This document shows positions 1-7,063 of a DNA stretch of 64,000 bases, in pieces (position 1 is the stretch's first letter; each line of letters starts with the position of its first letter). Location: NCBI RefSeq assembly GCF_011617245.1, contig NZ_CP050152.1:1426001-1490000 (forward strand). Reading direction: 5' to 3'. Under the pieces are notes generated by a model. That model made no database searches. It was not told the origin of the DNA and saw nothing but the letters and a program-made list of their open reading frames with translations. This stretch comes from Brevibacterium atlanticum (GTDB lineage Bacteria > Actinomycetota > Actinomycetes > Actinomycetales > Brevibacteriaceae). Position numbers and translations under genes: made by a program.

Positions 1-52
1 CGCAGAGCGCAACGTCAACGTCGACTCAGCGCGTTGGTGCCTGCGCATACAC

Positions 53-96
53 TTCGCGGCACCGCGCACCGCAGGAACGGTGCGAGGTGCCGCGAA
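53..96. terminator. Hairpin terminator downstream of putP
   Basis: Two 19-nt arms (53-71 and 78-96) pair with one mismatch around a 6-nt loop. The hairpin lies 40 bp after the putP stop codon on the minus strand. There is no clear U-tract, which is common in GC-rich actinobacteria. Apart from this hairpin nothing was seen in bases 1-135. Confidence 0.7.
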
Positions 97-135
97 CTGT
101 AGGTTATGCGCGCGGCAGTGCGCTGCCTCGGAGGC

Positions 136-1677
136 TCAGCGTCCTGCCACAGGCTGCCTCTTCACCCGAGAGAGGGCCACGGACTCGTCGAACTCCCTGT
201 CGGATTCCGCATCGTGCTTGTATGTGAACAGGCTGACGACGATCGCTACGACGAGGTTGACGATGAAGCCGGGGATGATCTCGTAGATGTCGTCGGTGAG
301 CGGAGTGCTCACCTGGCCCCATACGAACGCGACGACGGCTCCGGAGAGCAGACCGAACAGGGCGCCCCAATTGCTCAGACGCTTCCAGAACAGGGTGAGC
401 AGCACGATCGGTCCGAACGAGGCTCCGAAGCCCGCCCAGGCGAATGCCACCAGGTCGAGGATGCTGTTCGACGGAGAGATCGCCAGGACCACGGCGATGA
501 TGGCGACGACGAGGACGCCGAGGCGGCCGAGCAGCACATACGTCTTGTCCTGCAGCGTACGTGTCGACCCGGCGCGCAGAGCGACGATCTTGAATAGGTC
601 CTCGATGAGCGCCGAGGAGGTGACGACGAGCTGCGAGGAGACCGTCGACATGATCGCGGCCAGTACCGCGGCGAGCACCAGCCCGGCGATGAAGGGATGG
701 AAGAGGATCTGCGCGAGATCGAGGAACACGGTCTCCGCGTCGGACGGCTCCATATCGGCGTGCTGGGAGAAGTACGAGATCCCGACGATGGCCGTGGCCA
801 CGGCACCGAGGGCGGAGATACCCATCCAGCTGACGCCGATGCGTCGGGCGACCGCAGCATCGACCGGAGAGCGCAGGGCCATGAAGCGCACGATGATGTG
901 CGGCTGGCCGAAGTATCCGAGCCCCCAGGCCAAGGATGAGATCACGGCGAGGTAGGCGCCGCTGGCCCAGAACGGTTCGCTGCCGAGGAGGCTGAGGAGT
1001 CCGGGGTCGATGTCCCTGACATTGTTGATGACGGTGGCCGGTCCGCCGGCATTGATCACGGCGACGATGGGTACGGCGACGAGGGCCGCGAACATGAGCA
1101 GGCCCTGCGCCACATCGGTCAGCGTCGCCCCGAGGAACCCGCCGAAGAGCGTGTAGATCATGGTGACAGCCGCGACGAGGAGCATTCCGCCGAGATAGTT
1201 GAGGCCGAAGCTCGATTCGAAGAATTTGCCCGCGGCCACCATTCCGGACGAGACATAGAAGGTGAAGAACACGAGGATGATGACGCCGCAGACGATCCGC
1301 AGCAGTCGGGTCCGGTCCGTCAGCCGCTGTTCGAAGAAGCTGGGGATCGTGATCGAGTCACCCGCGTTCTCGGTGAAGGCGCGCAGGCGCGGAGCCACGA
1401 GCTTCCAGTTGACCCAGGCACCGGCTGTCAGGCCGATGGCAATCCAGGCTTCGATGAGCCCGGAGACATAGATCGCACCCGGCAGGCCCATGAGCAGCCA
1501 GCCGGACATGTCGGAGGCGCCGGCGCTGAGCGCCGCCACGGATGGGCGCAGCCCGCGCCCGGCGAGCATATAGTCGTCGAGGTTGTTCTTCGTCTTCCGA
1601 TAGGCGAACCAGCCGATGGCCAGCATGGCGGCGAAGTAGAGGACGATCGCTATCGTCCGGAAGGTCGTCTCTGTCAC
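136..1677 (-). CDS. putP: Sodium:proline symporter, SSS family (PutP-like)
   Basis: A 513-aa integral membrane protein of the sodium:solute symporter family, predicted to import L-proline with Na+ for use as carbon, nitrogen or osmolyte. About 13 hydrophobic segments are visible, from the N-terminal TIAIVLYFAAMLAIGWFAYRKT to the C-terminal VNLVVAIVVSL. The family segments LAGRGLRPSVAALSAGASDMSGWLLMGLPG (about residues 38-67, first halves only quoted here as landmarks) and the GLGYFGQPHIIVRFMA region are present. Length is typical of PutP. The start is a GTG with AAGGAG upstream. It stands alone: purU lies upstream on the same strand but behind a terminator, and no putA is in view. A 17-bp motif upstream (1733-1749) recurs upstream of cstA. 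Another SSS substrate cannot be excluded. Confidence 0.85.
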   Translation of the reverse strand: MTETTFRTIAIVLYFAAMLAIGWFAYRKTKNNLDDYMLAGRGLRPSVAALSAGASDMSGWLLMGLPGAIYVSGLIEAWIAIGLTAGAWVNWKLVAPRLRAFTENAGDSITIPSFFEQRLTDRTRLLRIVCGVIILVFFTFYVSSGMVAAGKFFESSFGLNYLGGMLLVAAVTMIYTLFGGFLGATLTDVAQGLLMFAALVAVPIVAVINAGGPATVINNVRDIDPGLLSLLGSEPFWASGAYLAVISSLAWGLGYFGQPHIIVRFMALRSPVDAAVARRIGVSWMGISALGAVATAIVGISYFSQHADMEPSDAETVFLDLAQILFHPFIAGLVLAAVLAAIMSTVSSQLVVTSSALIEDLFKIVALRAGSTRTLQDKTYVLLGRLGVLVVAIIAVVLAISPSNSILDLVAFAWAGFGASFGPIVLLTLFWKRLSNWGALFGLLSGAVVAFVWGQVSTPLTDDIYEIIPGFIVNLVVAIVVSLFTYKHDAESDREFDESVALSRVKRQPVAGR

Positions 1678-1732
1678 GAGAGGTCAGCTCCTTAGGTAGG
1701 CCGACGCGACCCTACAGGAGAAGTGCCCGGAC

Positions 1733-1749
1733 GTGTGAATTGCCTTGGC
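1733..1749 (-). promoter_or_regulatory. 17-bp motif upstream of putP, shared with cstA
   Basis: The plus strand reads GTGTGAATTGCCTTGGC. A 15/17 match occurs at 9367-9383 upstream of cstA, in the same orientation relative to its gene. It lies 56-72 bp before the putP start and upstream of a possible -10 (TAGGGT on the minus strand). The position suits an activator site. The regulator is unknown. Confidence 0.4.
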
Positions 1750-1828
1750 AGAAGCTGGGCGCCGACAGTGCGCACCGGCGCTCGGAGGGCGGACGCCGGT
1801 TCGACGGAGGCACCCCGCCGAGGTGGGG

Positions 1829-1855
1829 CTCGGCTGAGTACGATACTCAGTCGAG
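1829..1855. terminator. Hairpin terminator downstream of purU
   Basis: Arms of 12 nt (1829-1840 and 1844-1855) pair with one mismatch around the loop CGA. The hairpin begins 8 bp past the purU stop codon on the minus strand and separates purU from putP. Confidence 0.65.
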
Positions 1856-1863
1856 CACGAGCC

Positions 1864-2715
1864 TCAGTTGAAGACGACGGTGCGGTGGCCGTCCATGAGC
1901 ACCCGGCCCTGCGCATGCCAGGCGACGGCCCGTGCGAGCACGGCCGCCTCGACGTCCTGACCGCGCTGGACGAAGTCGGCGATCGCTCGATTGTGATCGA
2001 CCCGGGCGACGTCCTGTTCGATGATCGGGCCCTCGTCGAGGTCGCTGGTGACGTAGTGTGCGGTGGCGCCGATGATCTTCACACCCCGCGCATGAGCTTG
2101 GTGGTAGGGCTTCGCACCCTTGAAACTGGGCAGGAACGAATGATGGATGTTGATGACCCGACCCTCGAGGCGGTCGCAGAGCTCAGGGGAGAGGATCTGC
2201 ATATAGCGAGCCAGCACGATGAGCTCGACGTCGAGCTCATCGACCAGCGCGGACAGTTTCGCCTCGGCCTCCGGCTTCGTCTCGCGGGTGATGGGGATGT
2301 GGTGGAAGTCGTGGCCGTGGAACTCGGCCAGGGGCCGAAGCGAGTCGTGGTTGCCGGCGATGCCGACGATGTCGATGGGCAGCTGGGAAGAGGAATGCTG
2401 GAAGAGGAGCGTATTGAGGCAGTGCGCGGCCTTCGAGACGAGGATGAGGGTCCGGGTCCTCTTCTCCACCGGCTGCAGACTCACGGTCATCCCGTAACGG
2501 TCGGCCACCTCGGCGAGGTCGGATTCGAGTGATTCGATGGTGACACCATCGTCGGTCGTGAACTCGAGGCGGAGGAAGAACTGCTGGGAATCGGGGGAGG
2601 AGAACTGCTGGGATTCGGTGATGTTGCCTCCGCGACCTGCGAGCACTCCCGTGACGGCGTGGACGATTCCGGTCGCATCGGGACAGGTGACTCTCAGAAT
2701 CCATTCTCTGCTCAT
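1864..2715 (-). CDS. purU: Formyltetrahydrofolate deformylase
   Basis: A 283-aa cytoplasmic enzyme that hydrolyses 10-formyl-THF to formate and THF, balancing one-carbon pools. An N-terminal ACT domain (about residues 1-80, beginning REWILRVTCPDATGIVHAV) is followed by a formyltransferase-like domain containing GNHDSLRPLA and the catalytic-region segment INIHHSFLPSFKGAKPYHQA. The reading frame stays open further upstream, but that part is repeat-derived, low-complexity and unlike the family. The ATG at 2715 is preceded by TAGGAT with a 7-bp gap, so transcription probably begins at or near the A of the ATG. An ATG at 2724 is the alternative. It diverges from glyA-folD, which consume and produce the same cofactors. 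Confidence 0.9.
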   Translation of the reverse strand: MSREWILRVTCPDATGIVHAVTGVLAGRGGNITESQQFSSPDSQQFFLRLEFTTDDGVTIESLESDLAEVADRYGMTVSLQPVEKRTRTLILVSKAAHCLNTLLFQHSSSQLPIDIVGIAGNHDSLRPLAEFHGHDFHHIPITRETKPEAEAKLSALVDELDVELIVLARYMQILSPELCDRLEGRVINIHHSFLPSFKGAKPYHQAHARGVKIIGATAHYVTSDLDEGPIIEQDVARVDHNRAIADFVQRGQDVEAAVLARAVAWHAQGRVLMDGHRTVVFN

Positions 2716-2722
2716 GGTCTGC

Positions 2723-2728
2723 ATCCTA
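2723..2728 (-). promoter_or_regulatory. -10 element of purU (leaderless)
   Basis: TAGGAT on the minus strand ends 7 bp before the ATG at 2715. This spacing puts the transcription start on the start codon. No Shine-Dalgarno sequence precedes this ATG. Confidence 0.55.
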
Positions 2729-2809
2729 ATCGGTGGTCTCGTCCATGACGTATTCGGCGTGCTCGGACGCGGTTGGACCATGACACGTGAGGACGGCGCC
2801 CGCAGGGCC

Positions 2810-2853
2810 GGCGGTGACCACGTCCGGAGGGCAGGCGGTGACCACGTCCGGAG
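2810..2853. repeat. Tandem direct repeat in the purU-glyA intergenic region
   Basis: A 20-bp unit beginning GGCGGTGACCACGTCC occurs at 2810-2829 and 2834-2853 (24-bp period), followed by a degenerate third partial unit. It lies between the divergent purU and glyA promoters. It could be a binding-site array or slippage; nothing in the sequence decides between them. Confidence 0.7.
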
Positions 2854-2990
2854 CGCCGGTGACGAAGGCATCCGCATGACGGTCAGCCCGCTGTGGGCGC
2901 GGCCTTCGCTGTTAGCATGGTCTGCGGGTGTTCGCGGCGGCTGATCGCGCTGTCCCACTCACCACATCGGATGCCACAGGAGAGTACTCA

Positions 2991-4265
2991 ATGACCGAAA
3001 ACTCGATGCAGGCCTCGCTTGCAGACATCGATCCGCAGATCGCCGAGGTCCTCGACCTCGAGTTGGGCCGCCAGCGTTCGACTCTCGAGATGATCGCTTC
3101 GGAGAACTTCGTCCCCCGCGCCGTGCTGCAGGCACAGGGGTCGGTGCTGACGAACAAATACGCCGAGGGTTACCCCGGTAAGCGCTACTACGGCGGATGC
3201 GAACACGTCGATGTCGCCGAGAACCTCGCCATCGAGCGTGCCAAGAGCCTCTTCGGGGCCGAATACGCCAATGTCCAGCCGCATTCGGGGGCGTCGGCCA
3301 ACGCCGCGGTGATGCATGCGCTGGCTCGGCAGGGCGACAAGATGCTCGGTCTCTCCCTGGCTCACGGCGGACACCTCACCCACGGCATGAAGATCAACTT
3401 CTCCGGCCGTCTCTACGACGTCGCCTCCTACGAGGTCGACCCCGACACCTACCGCATCGACATGGACAAGGTGCGCGAGAAGGCTCTCGAGCACCGTCCG
3501 CAGGTCATCGTCGCCGGCTGGTCGGCCTATCCCCGCCAGCTCGACTTCCAGGCCTTCCGCGACATCGCCGACGAGGTGGACGCGAAGCTGTGGGTCGACA
3601 TGGCCCACTTCGCCGGCCTCGTCGCCGCAGACCTGCACCCGAACCCCGTTCCCTTCGCCGACGTCGTGTCCTCGACGGTGCACAAGACCATCGGCGGACC
3701 TCGCTCCGGCTTCATCCTCGGTAAGGAGGAGTACGCGAAGAAGCTCAACTCCGCGGTCTTCCCCGGCCAGCAGGGCGGACCGCTCATGCACGTCGTCGCC
3801 GCCAAGGCCGTGGCCTTCAAGCTCGCCGCCGCCGCCGAGTTCAAGGAACGTCAGGAGCGGACCGTGCGCGGTGCGGCCATCCTCGCCGAGCGTCTGCTCG
3901 CCGATGACGTCGCCCAGGCCGGCGCAACCGTGCTCACCGGCGGCACCGACGTGCACCTGGTGCTCGTCGACCTGCGCAATTCCGCCCTCGACGGGCAGCA
4001 GGCCGAAGACCTCCTCCACGAGGTCGGCATCACCGTCAACCGCAACGCCGTGCCGTTCGACCCCCGCCCGCCGATGGTGACCTCCGGTCTGCGCATCGGC
4101 ACCCCGGCGCTGGCCACACGCGGATTCGGCGACGCGGAGTTCACCGAGGTCGCCGACGTCATCGCCGAAGCCCTCAAGCCCGGTGCCGACGTCGAGGCTC
4201 TCGCCGCACGGGTGAAGAAGCTCAGCGACGACTTCCCCCTCTACGACGGACTGGAGCAGTACTGA
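2991..4265 (+). CDS. glyA: Serine hydroxymethyltransferase
   Basis: A 424-aa PLP enzyme interconverting serine plus THF with glycine plus 5,10-methylene-THF, the main source of one-carbon units. Family segments are clear: [17 protein letters not shown] near the N terminus, [41 protein letters not shown], and the PLP lysine in [14 protein letters not shown] (Lys about 232). Full length. The ATG at 2991 has AGGAGA about 8 bp upstream; the frame stays open upstream but lacks family similarity. A -10-like TAGCAT at 2913-2918 implies a leader of roughly 65 nt. Its stop overlaps the folD start by one base (TGATG), so the two are translationally coupled. Confidence 0.97.
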   Translation: MTENSMQASLADIDPQIAEVLDLELGRQRSTLEMIASENFVPRAVLQAQGSVLTNKYAEGYPGKRYYGGCEHVDVAENLAIERAKSLFGAEYANVQPHSGASANAAVMHALARQGDKMLGLSLAHGGHLTHGMKINFSGRLYDVASYEVDPDTYRIDMDKVREKALEHRPQVIVAGWSAYPRQLDFQAFRDIADEVDAKLWVDMAHFAGLVAADLHPNPVPFADVVSSTVHKTIGGPRSGFILGKEEYAKKLNSAVFPGQQGGPLMHVVAAKAVAFKLAAAAEFKERQERTVRGAAILAERLLADDVAQAGATVLTGGTDVHLVLVDLRNSALDGQQAEDLLHEVGITVNRNAVPFDPRPPMVTSGLRIGTPALATRGFGDAEFTEVADVIAEALKPGADVEALAARVKKLSDDFPLYDGLEQY

Positions 4266-5143
4266 TGAGTGCACAGATCCTCGACGGCAGAGCCTGCGCG
4301 AAGCAGATCAAGGACGAACTCACCGAGACGGTGGCCGAGCTCGCGAAGGCCGGGATCGTTCCCGGACTGGGCACCGTGCTGGTGGGGGAGGACCCCGGTT
4401 CGAAATGGTACGTCGCCGGTAAGCACCGCGACTGCGCCGAGGTGGGCATCCGGTCCATCCGCCGCGAGCTGCCGGAGACGGTGAGTCAGGACGAGCTGTT
4501 GGCCGTCATCGATGAGCTGAACAACAACGATGAGTGCACCGGCTACATCGTGCAGCTGCCTCTGCCGGGTCACATCGACACGGACACGATCCTCGAGGCG
4601 ATCGACCCGGCGAAGGACGCTGACGGACTGCATCCGACGAACCTCGGTCGCCTCATGCTCAACGTCAACTCGGAGATCACGACTCCGCTGCCGTGCACTC
4701 CGCGCGGAGTCATCGAACTGATCAGCCGCAACGGCATCGAGCTGGCCGGCAAGCACGTCGTCGTCATCGGCCGCGGAGTCACGGTCGGTCGTTCGATCGG
4801 GTCCCTGCTGACCCGGCGTGAACACAATGCGACGGTGACGCTGACCCACACCGGTACGCGCAACCTCGACGAACTGCTGGCGCAGGCCGATGTCATCGTC
4901 GCGGCCGCCGGTGCCGCGCGCATCGTCAAGGCCGAGTCGGTCAAGCCCGGTGCCATCGTGCTCGACGTCGGGGTCTCACGCGAGGAGGACCCGGAGACGG
5001 GGAAGTCGAAGATCGTCGGCGACGTCGACCCCGGTGTTGCCGAGGTGGCGTCATGGATCTCGCCGAACCCCGGCGGAGTGGGGCCGATGACCCGAGCCCT
5101 GCTGCTCAAGAACGTCGTCGACACCGCCCAGCGCACCTCCTGA
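4265..5143 (+). CDS. folD: Bifunctional methylene-THF dehydrogenase/methenyl-THF cyclohydrolase
   Basis: A 292-aa cytoplasmic enzyme oxidising 5,10-methylene-THF to 5,10-methenyl-THF (NADP+) and hydrolysing it to 10-formyl-THF for purine and fMet synthesis. Visible features: [20 protein letters not shown] near residue 33, the catalytic region [12 protein letters not shown], the cofactor loop [14 protein letters not shown] near residue 165, and the C-terminal [15 protein letters not shown]. Length is normal. It is coupled to glyA by a 1-base overlap and followed 1 bp after its stop by a 60-bp palindrome that should end transcription. Confidence 0.97.
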   Translation: MSAQILDGRACAKQIKDELTETVAELAKAGIVPGLGTVLVGEDPGSKWYVAGKHRDCAEVGIRSIRRELPETVSQDELLAVIDELNNNDECTGYIVQLPLPGHIDTDTILEAIDPAKDADGLHPTNLGRLMLNVNSEITTPLPCTPRGVIELISRNGIELAGKHVVVIGRGVTVGRSIGSLLTRREHNATVTLTHTGTRNLDELLAQADVIVAAAGAARIVKAESVKPGAIVLDVGVSREEDPETGKSKIVGDVDPGVAEVASWISPNPGGVGPMTRALLLKNVVDTAQRTS

Positions 5144-5144
5144 T

Positions 5145-5204
5145 TACTACCTGACGGCGGCCCAGCAACCTCGCGCGAGGTTGCTGGGCCGCCGTCAGGT
5201 AGTA
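5145..5204. repeat. 60-bp perfect palindrome, family copy 1 (probable bidirectional terminator)
   Basis: Two 30-nt arms with no spacer, from TACTACCTGACGG to the mirror end, centred at 5174/5175 in CCTCGC|GCGAGG. It fills the space between the convergent folD and GNAT genes, 1 bp after one stop and 8 bp from the other. The same element recurs at 11628-11687 and, with paired base changes, at 49487-49550. No U-tract follows. Confidence 0.9.
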
Positions 5205-5212
5205 GGGGAGGG

Positions 5213-5701
5213 TCAGTCTTCGGCGAGTTTGAGTTCGAAGAACACCCGTGGGTTGCCGGCACCGGCGTAGTCCTCGATGAGTTCACCATTGAAACCGAGC
5301 GAGGAGTGGAAGGAAATCGCGCCGGAGGACTCGGGCATCGTAGTCGCCTGCACCGAGGAGACGCCGAGCTGTCGGGCATGATCGATGAAGTGTTGGTAGA
5401 GGTGACGGCCGATGCCCTGGTGCCGGAAATCGGTGCGGGCCGCCACGAGGTGGATGTAAGCCGGCCCGTCATGAGGGATGACGCCGAGCAGATAGCCGAC
5501 GATCTCCGAACGGTACCGGGCGACGAGTCCCGAGGTCACGAACTGGCGGAACCAGTAGGCATCGTGGTCACCGCTGAGATCCCTGTCGCCCCAGAAGTTC
5601 TTCTGTGCTCCCAACAGGAAATCTCGCATCTCACGGGCGTCGACTTCGTCGAGCGGACTGATGCTCAGCTGCTCGGCTTCGATAGTTTCGTCAACGGCCA
5701 T
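5213..5701 (-). CDS. GNAT family N-acetyltransferase
   Basis: A 162-aa protein with the GNAT fold. The acetyl-CoA-binding motif appears as VAARTDFRHQGIGRHLYQHFIDHAR, followed by MPESSGAISFHSSLGFN, the usual late motif where the substrate-side strand returns. The C terminus gives NPRVFFELKL. The acceptor cannot be named from sequence. The start at 5701 was chosen over a longer form because GGAGG lies 4 bp before the ATG. It converges on folD and shares the palindrome terminator with it. Confidence 0.85.
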   Translation of the reverse strand: MAVDETIEAEQLSISPLDEVDAREMRDFLLGAQKNFWGDRDLSGDHDAYWFRQFVTSGLVARYRSEIVGYLLGVIPHDGPAYIHLVAARTDFRHQGIGRHLYQHFIDHARQLGVSSVQATTMPESSGAISFHSSLGFNGELIEDYAGAGNPRVFFELKLAED

Positions 5702-5786
5702 TGCGCCTCCTGATGTATTCGTGCTTACTCTCACTCTATAACGCCCTGTCCCGGAAGAGTAGTGCGCTCATGACATGATAGAACAC

Positions 5787-6602
5787 ATGATTCGGATAGC
5801 TTCAGTCAACGTCAACGGGATCCGCGCAGCATGGCGAAAGGGGATGCCCACCTGGGTCGATGCCGCCAAACCCGACTTCATCACCCTGCAGGAAGTGCGC
5901 GCGGCCAACGACATCGCACTCGACGTCCTCGCCGACACCGGCTACACCACTATCAGCCACGATGCGGAGGCCAAGGGGCGTGCGGGAGTGGCCGTGATGG
6001 CGCGCGCCCAACCGGAGTCCGTGCGCGAAGGACTCGGCGACGACGGCTACTTCGATCGGGCCGGACGGTGGGTGGAGACGGACTACCGCCTCGGCGACGG
6101 ATCGCTGCTCACCCTCGTGTCCGCTTACGTCCACTCCGGCGAGGTCGACACCCCCAAACAGGAGGACAAGTACCGCTTCCTCGATCGGATGACCGAACGG
6201 ATGCCGCAGCTGGCCGAGCACGCCGACCATGTGCTCGTCACCGGTGACCTCAACGTCTGCCACACCGAACGCGACCTGAAGAACTGGAAGGCCAATCGGA
6301 AGAAGGCCGGATTCCTGCCCGAAGAGCGCGCCTACTTCGACGGATTCTTCGGCGACGTCGGCTACGTCGACGTCCACCGGAAGCTCAGCGGAGACGTCGA
6401 CGGGCCCTACACCTGGTGGTCCATGCGGGGGAAGGCCTTCGACAACGACGCCGGCTGGCGCATCGACTACCACATGGCCACCCCGGCCCTCGCCGAATCG
6501 GCCGTCAGCGCGTCCGTCGACCGTGCCGACAGCTGGGGTGAGCGCTGGTCGGATCACGCCCCGCTGGTCATCGACTACGACCTGCCTGCCGCGAAGGCCT
6601 GA
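5787..6602 (+). CDS. xth: Exodeoxyribonuclease III / AP endonuclease
   Basis: A 271-aa DNA-repair nuclease of the exonuclease-endonuclease-phosphatase superfamily that cuts at abasic sites and trims 3' ends. Family motifs in order: RIASVNVNGIRAA (metal-binding Asn), FITLQEVRA (catalytic Glu), the TGDLNVCHTERDLKNWK block, YTWWSMRG, and the C-terminal DYHMATPAL...ERWSDHAPLVIDY with the catalytic Asp-His pair. An in-frame ATG lies at 5775, but ATG 5787 fits the family start. A -10-like CATGAT (5774-5779) ends 7 bp before it, suggesting a leaderless mRNA. Confidence 0.93.
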   Translation: MIRIASVNVNGIRAAWRKGMPTWVDAAKPDFITLQEVRAANDIALDVLADTGYTTISHDAEAKGRAGVAVMARAQPESVREGLGDDGYFDRAGRWVETDYRLGDGSLLTLVSAYVHSGEVDTPKQEDKYRFLDRMTERMPQLAEHADHVLVTGDLNVCHTERDLKNWKANRKKAGFLPEERAYFDGFFGDVGYVDVHRKLSGDVDGPYTWWSMRGKAFDNDAGWRIDYHMATPALAESAVSASVDRADSWGERWSDHAPLVIDYDLPAAKA

Positions 6603-6616
6603 CCGCCGAGCCACAC

Positions 6617-6649
6617 CGCCGAGGTGGGGCAACCTCGCCGAGGTGGGGC
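6617..6649. repeat. Two copies of the 14-bp motif CGCCGAGGTGGGGC
   Basis: The motif occurs at 6617-6630 and 6636-6649. Identical copies are at 1816-1829 (next to the purU terminator) and on the minus strand at 6990-7003 inside the YbdD-like gene. Function unknown; it may be a small dispersed repeat, or partly reflect the common Ala-Glu-Val-Gly codon run. Confidence 0.5.
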
Positions 6650-6699
6650 CCGGCAGCCGTGCGCGTGACCTCGATCCCGAAGGATCGCAGACAGACGAG

Positions 6700-6742
6700 G
6701 AGCCCGGGTGCTCAGGACATCATGTCCTGAGCACCCGGGCTC
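6700..6742. terminator. Long hairpin terminator between xth and the YbdD gene
   Basis: Perfect 21-nt arms (6700-6720 and 6722-6742) flank a single unpaired base. It lies between convergent genes and probably ends transcription from both sides. Confidence 0.85.
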
Positions 6743-6820
6743 CGTCATTCGCCGAGGCGGCCGACCCTCGAAAAGGAATCGACCGCCGCGAGTGTTGCTC
6801 CTCAGCGGCAGCTCACTGCC

Positions 6821-7063
6821 TCAGCAGCACCGGGCCTTGGGATTGCGGTCCTGTTCGTCGGTGAGGTCACGCCAGAACTCCTTCTCCTCCATGGCCCCTT
6901 CGCGAGTGCCGTGACGGCGCTCGTAGGACTCGATGTAGTGGAGGTAGGCGTTCTCACCCATGATCTCCTTGAGGTACCAGTGCACCCAGGCCCCACCTCG
7001 GCGAAGGGACCCCCAGGGGTCACGGGCGATGTTGGTCAGCGGATGGGTGGTGCTCATCGTCAT
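6821..7063 (-). CDS. YbdD/YjiX family small protein
   Basis: An 80-aa protein that accompanies CstA-type transporters in many bacteria. The family core is seen as GAWVHWYLKEIMGENAYLHYIESYERRHG, followed by EEKEFWRDLTDEQDRNPKARCC with a terminal Cys-Cys. The ATG at 7063 overlaps the cstA stop by 4 bases (ATGA), with GGAGG just upstream; ATG 7057 is an alternative. The role is not well defined in the family; operon position implies work with CstA in pyruvate or peptide uptake. Confidence 0.85.
   Translation of the reverse strand: MTMSTTHPLTNIARDPWGSLRRGGAWVHWYLKEIMGENAYLHYIESYERRHGTREGAMEEKEFWRDLTDEQDRNPKARCC

Noticed and set aside
2716..2990. THF or glycine riboswitch ahead of glyA
   Set aside because: No conserved riboswitch core was recognised, and the leader from the likely -10 is only about 65 nt.
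2988..4274. A 428-codon open frame antisense to glyA, and similar long antisense frames over purH, pcrA and mfd
   Set aside because: They mirror codon periodicity of strongly conserved sense genes in GC-rich DNA, are compositionally odd and show no family motifs.
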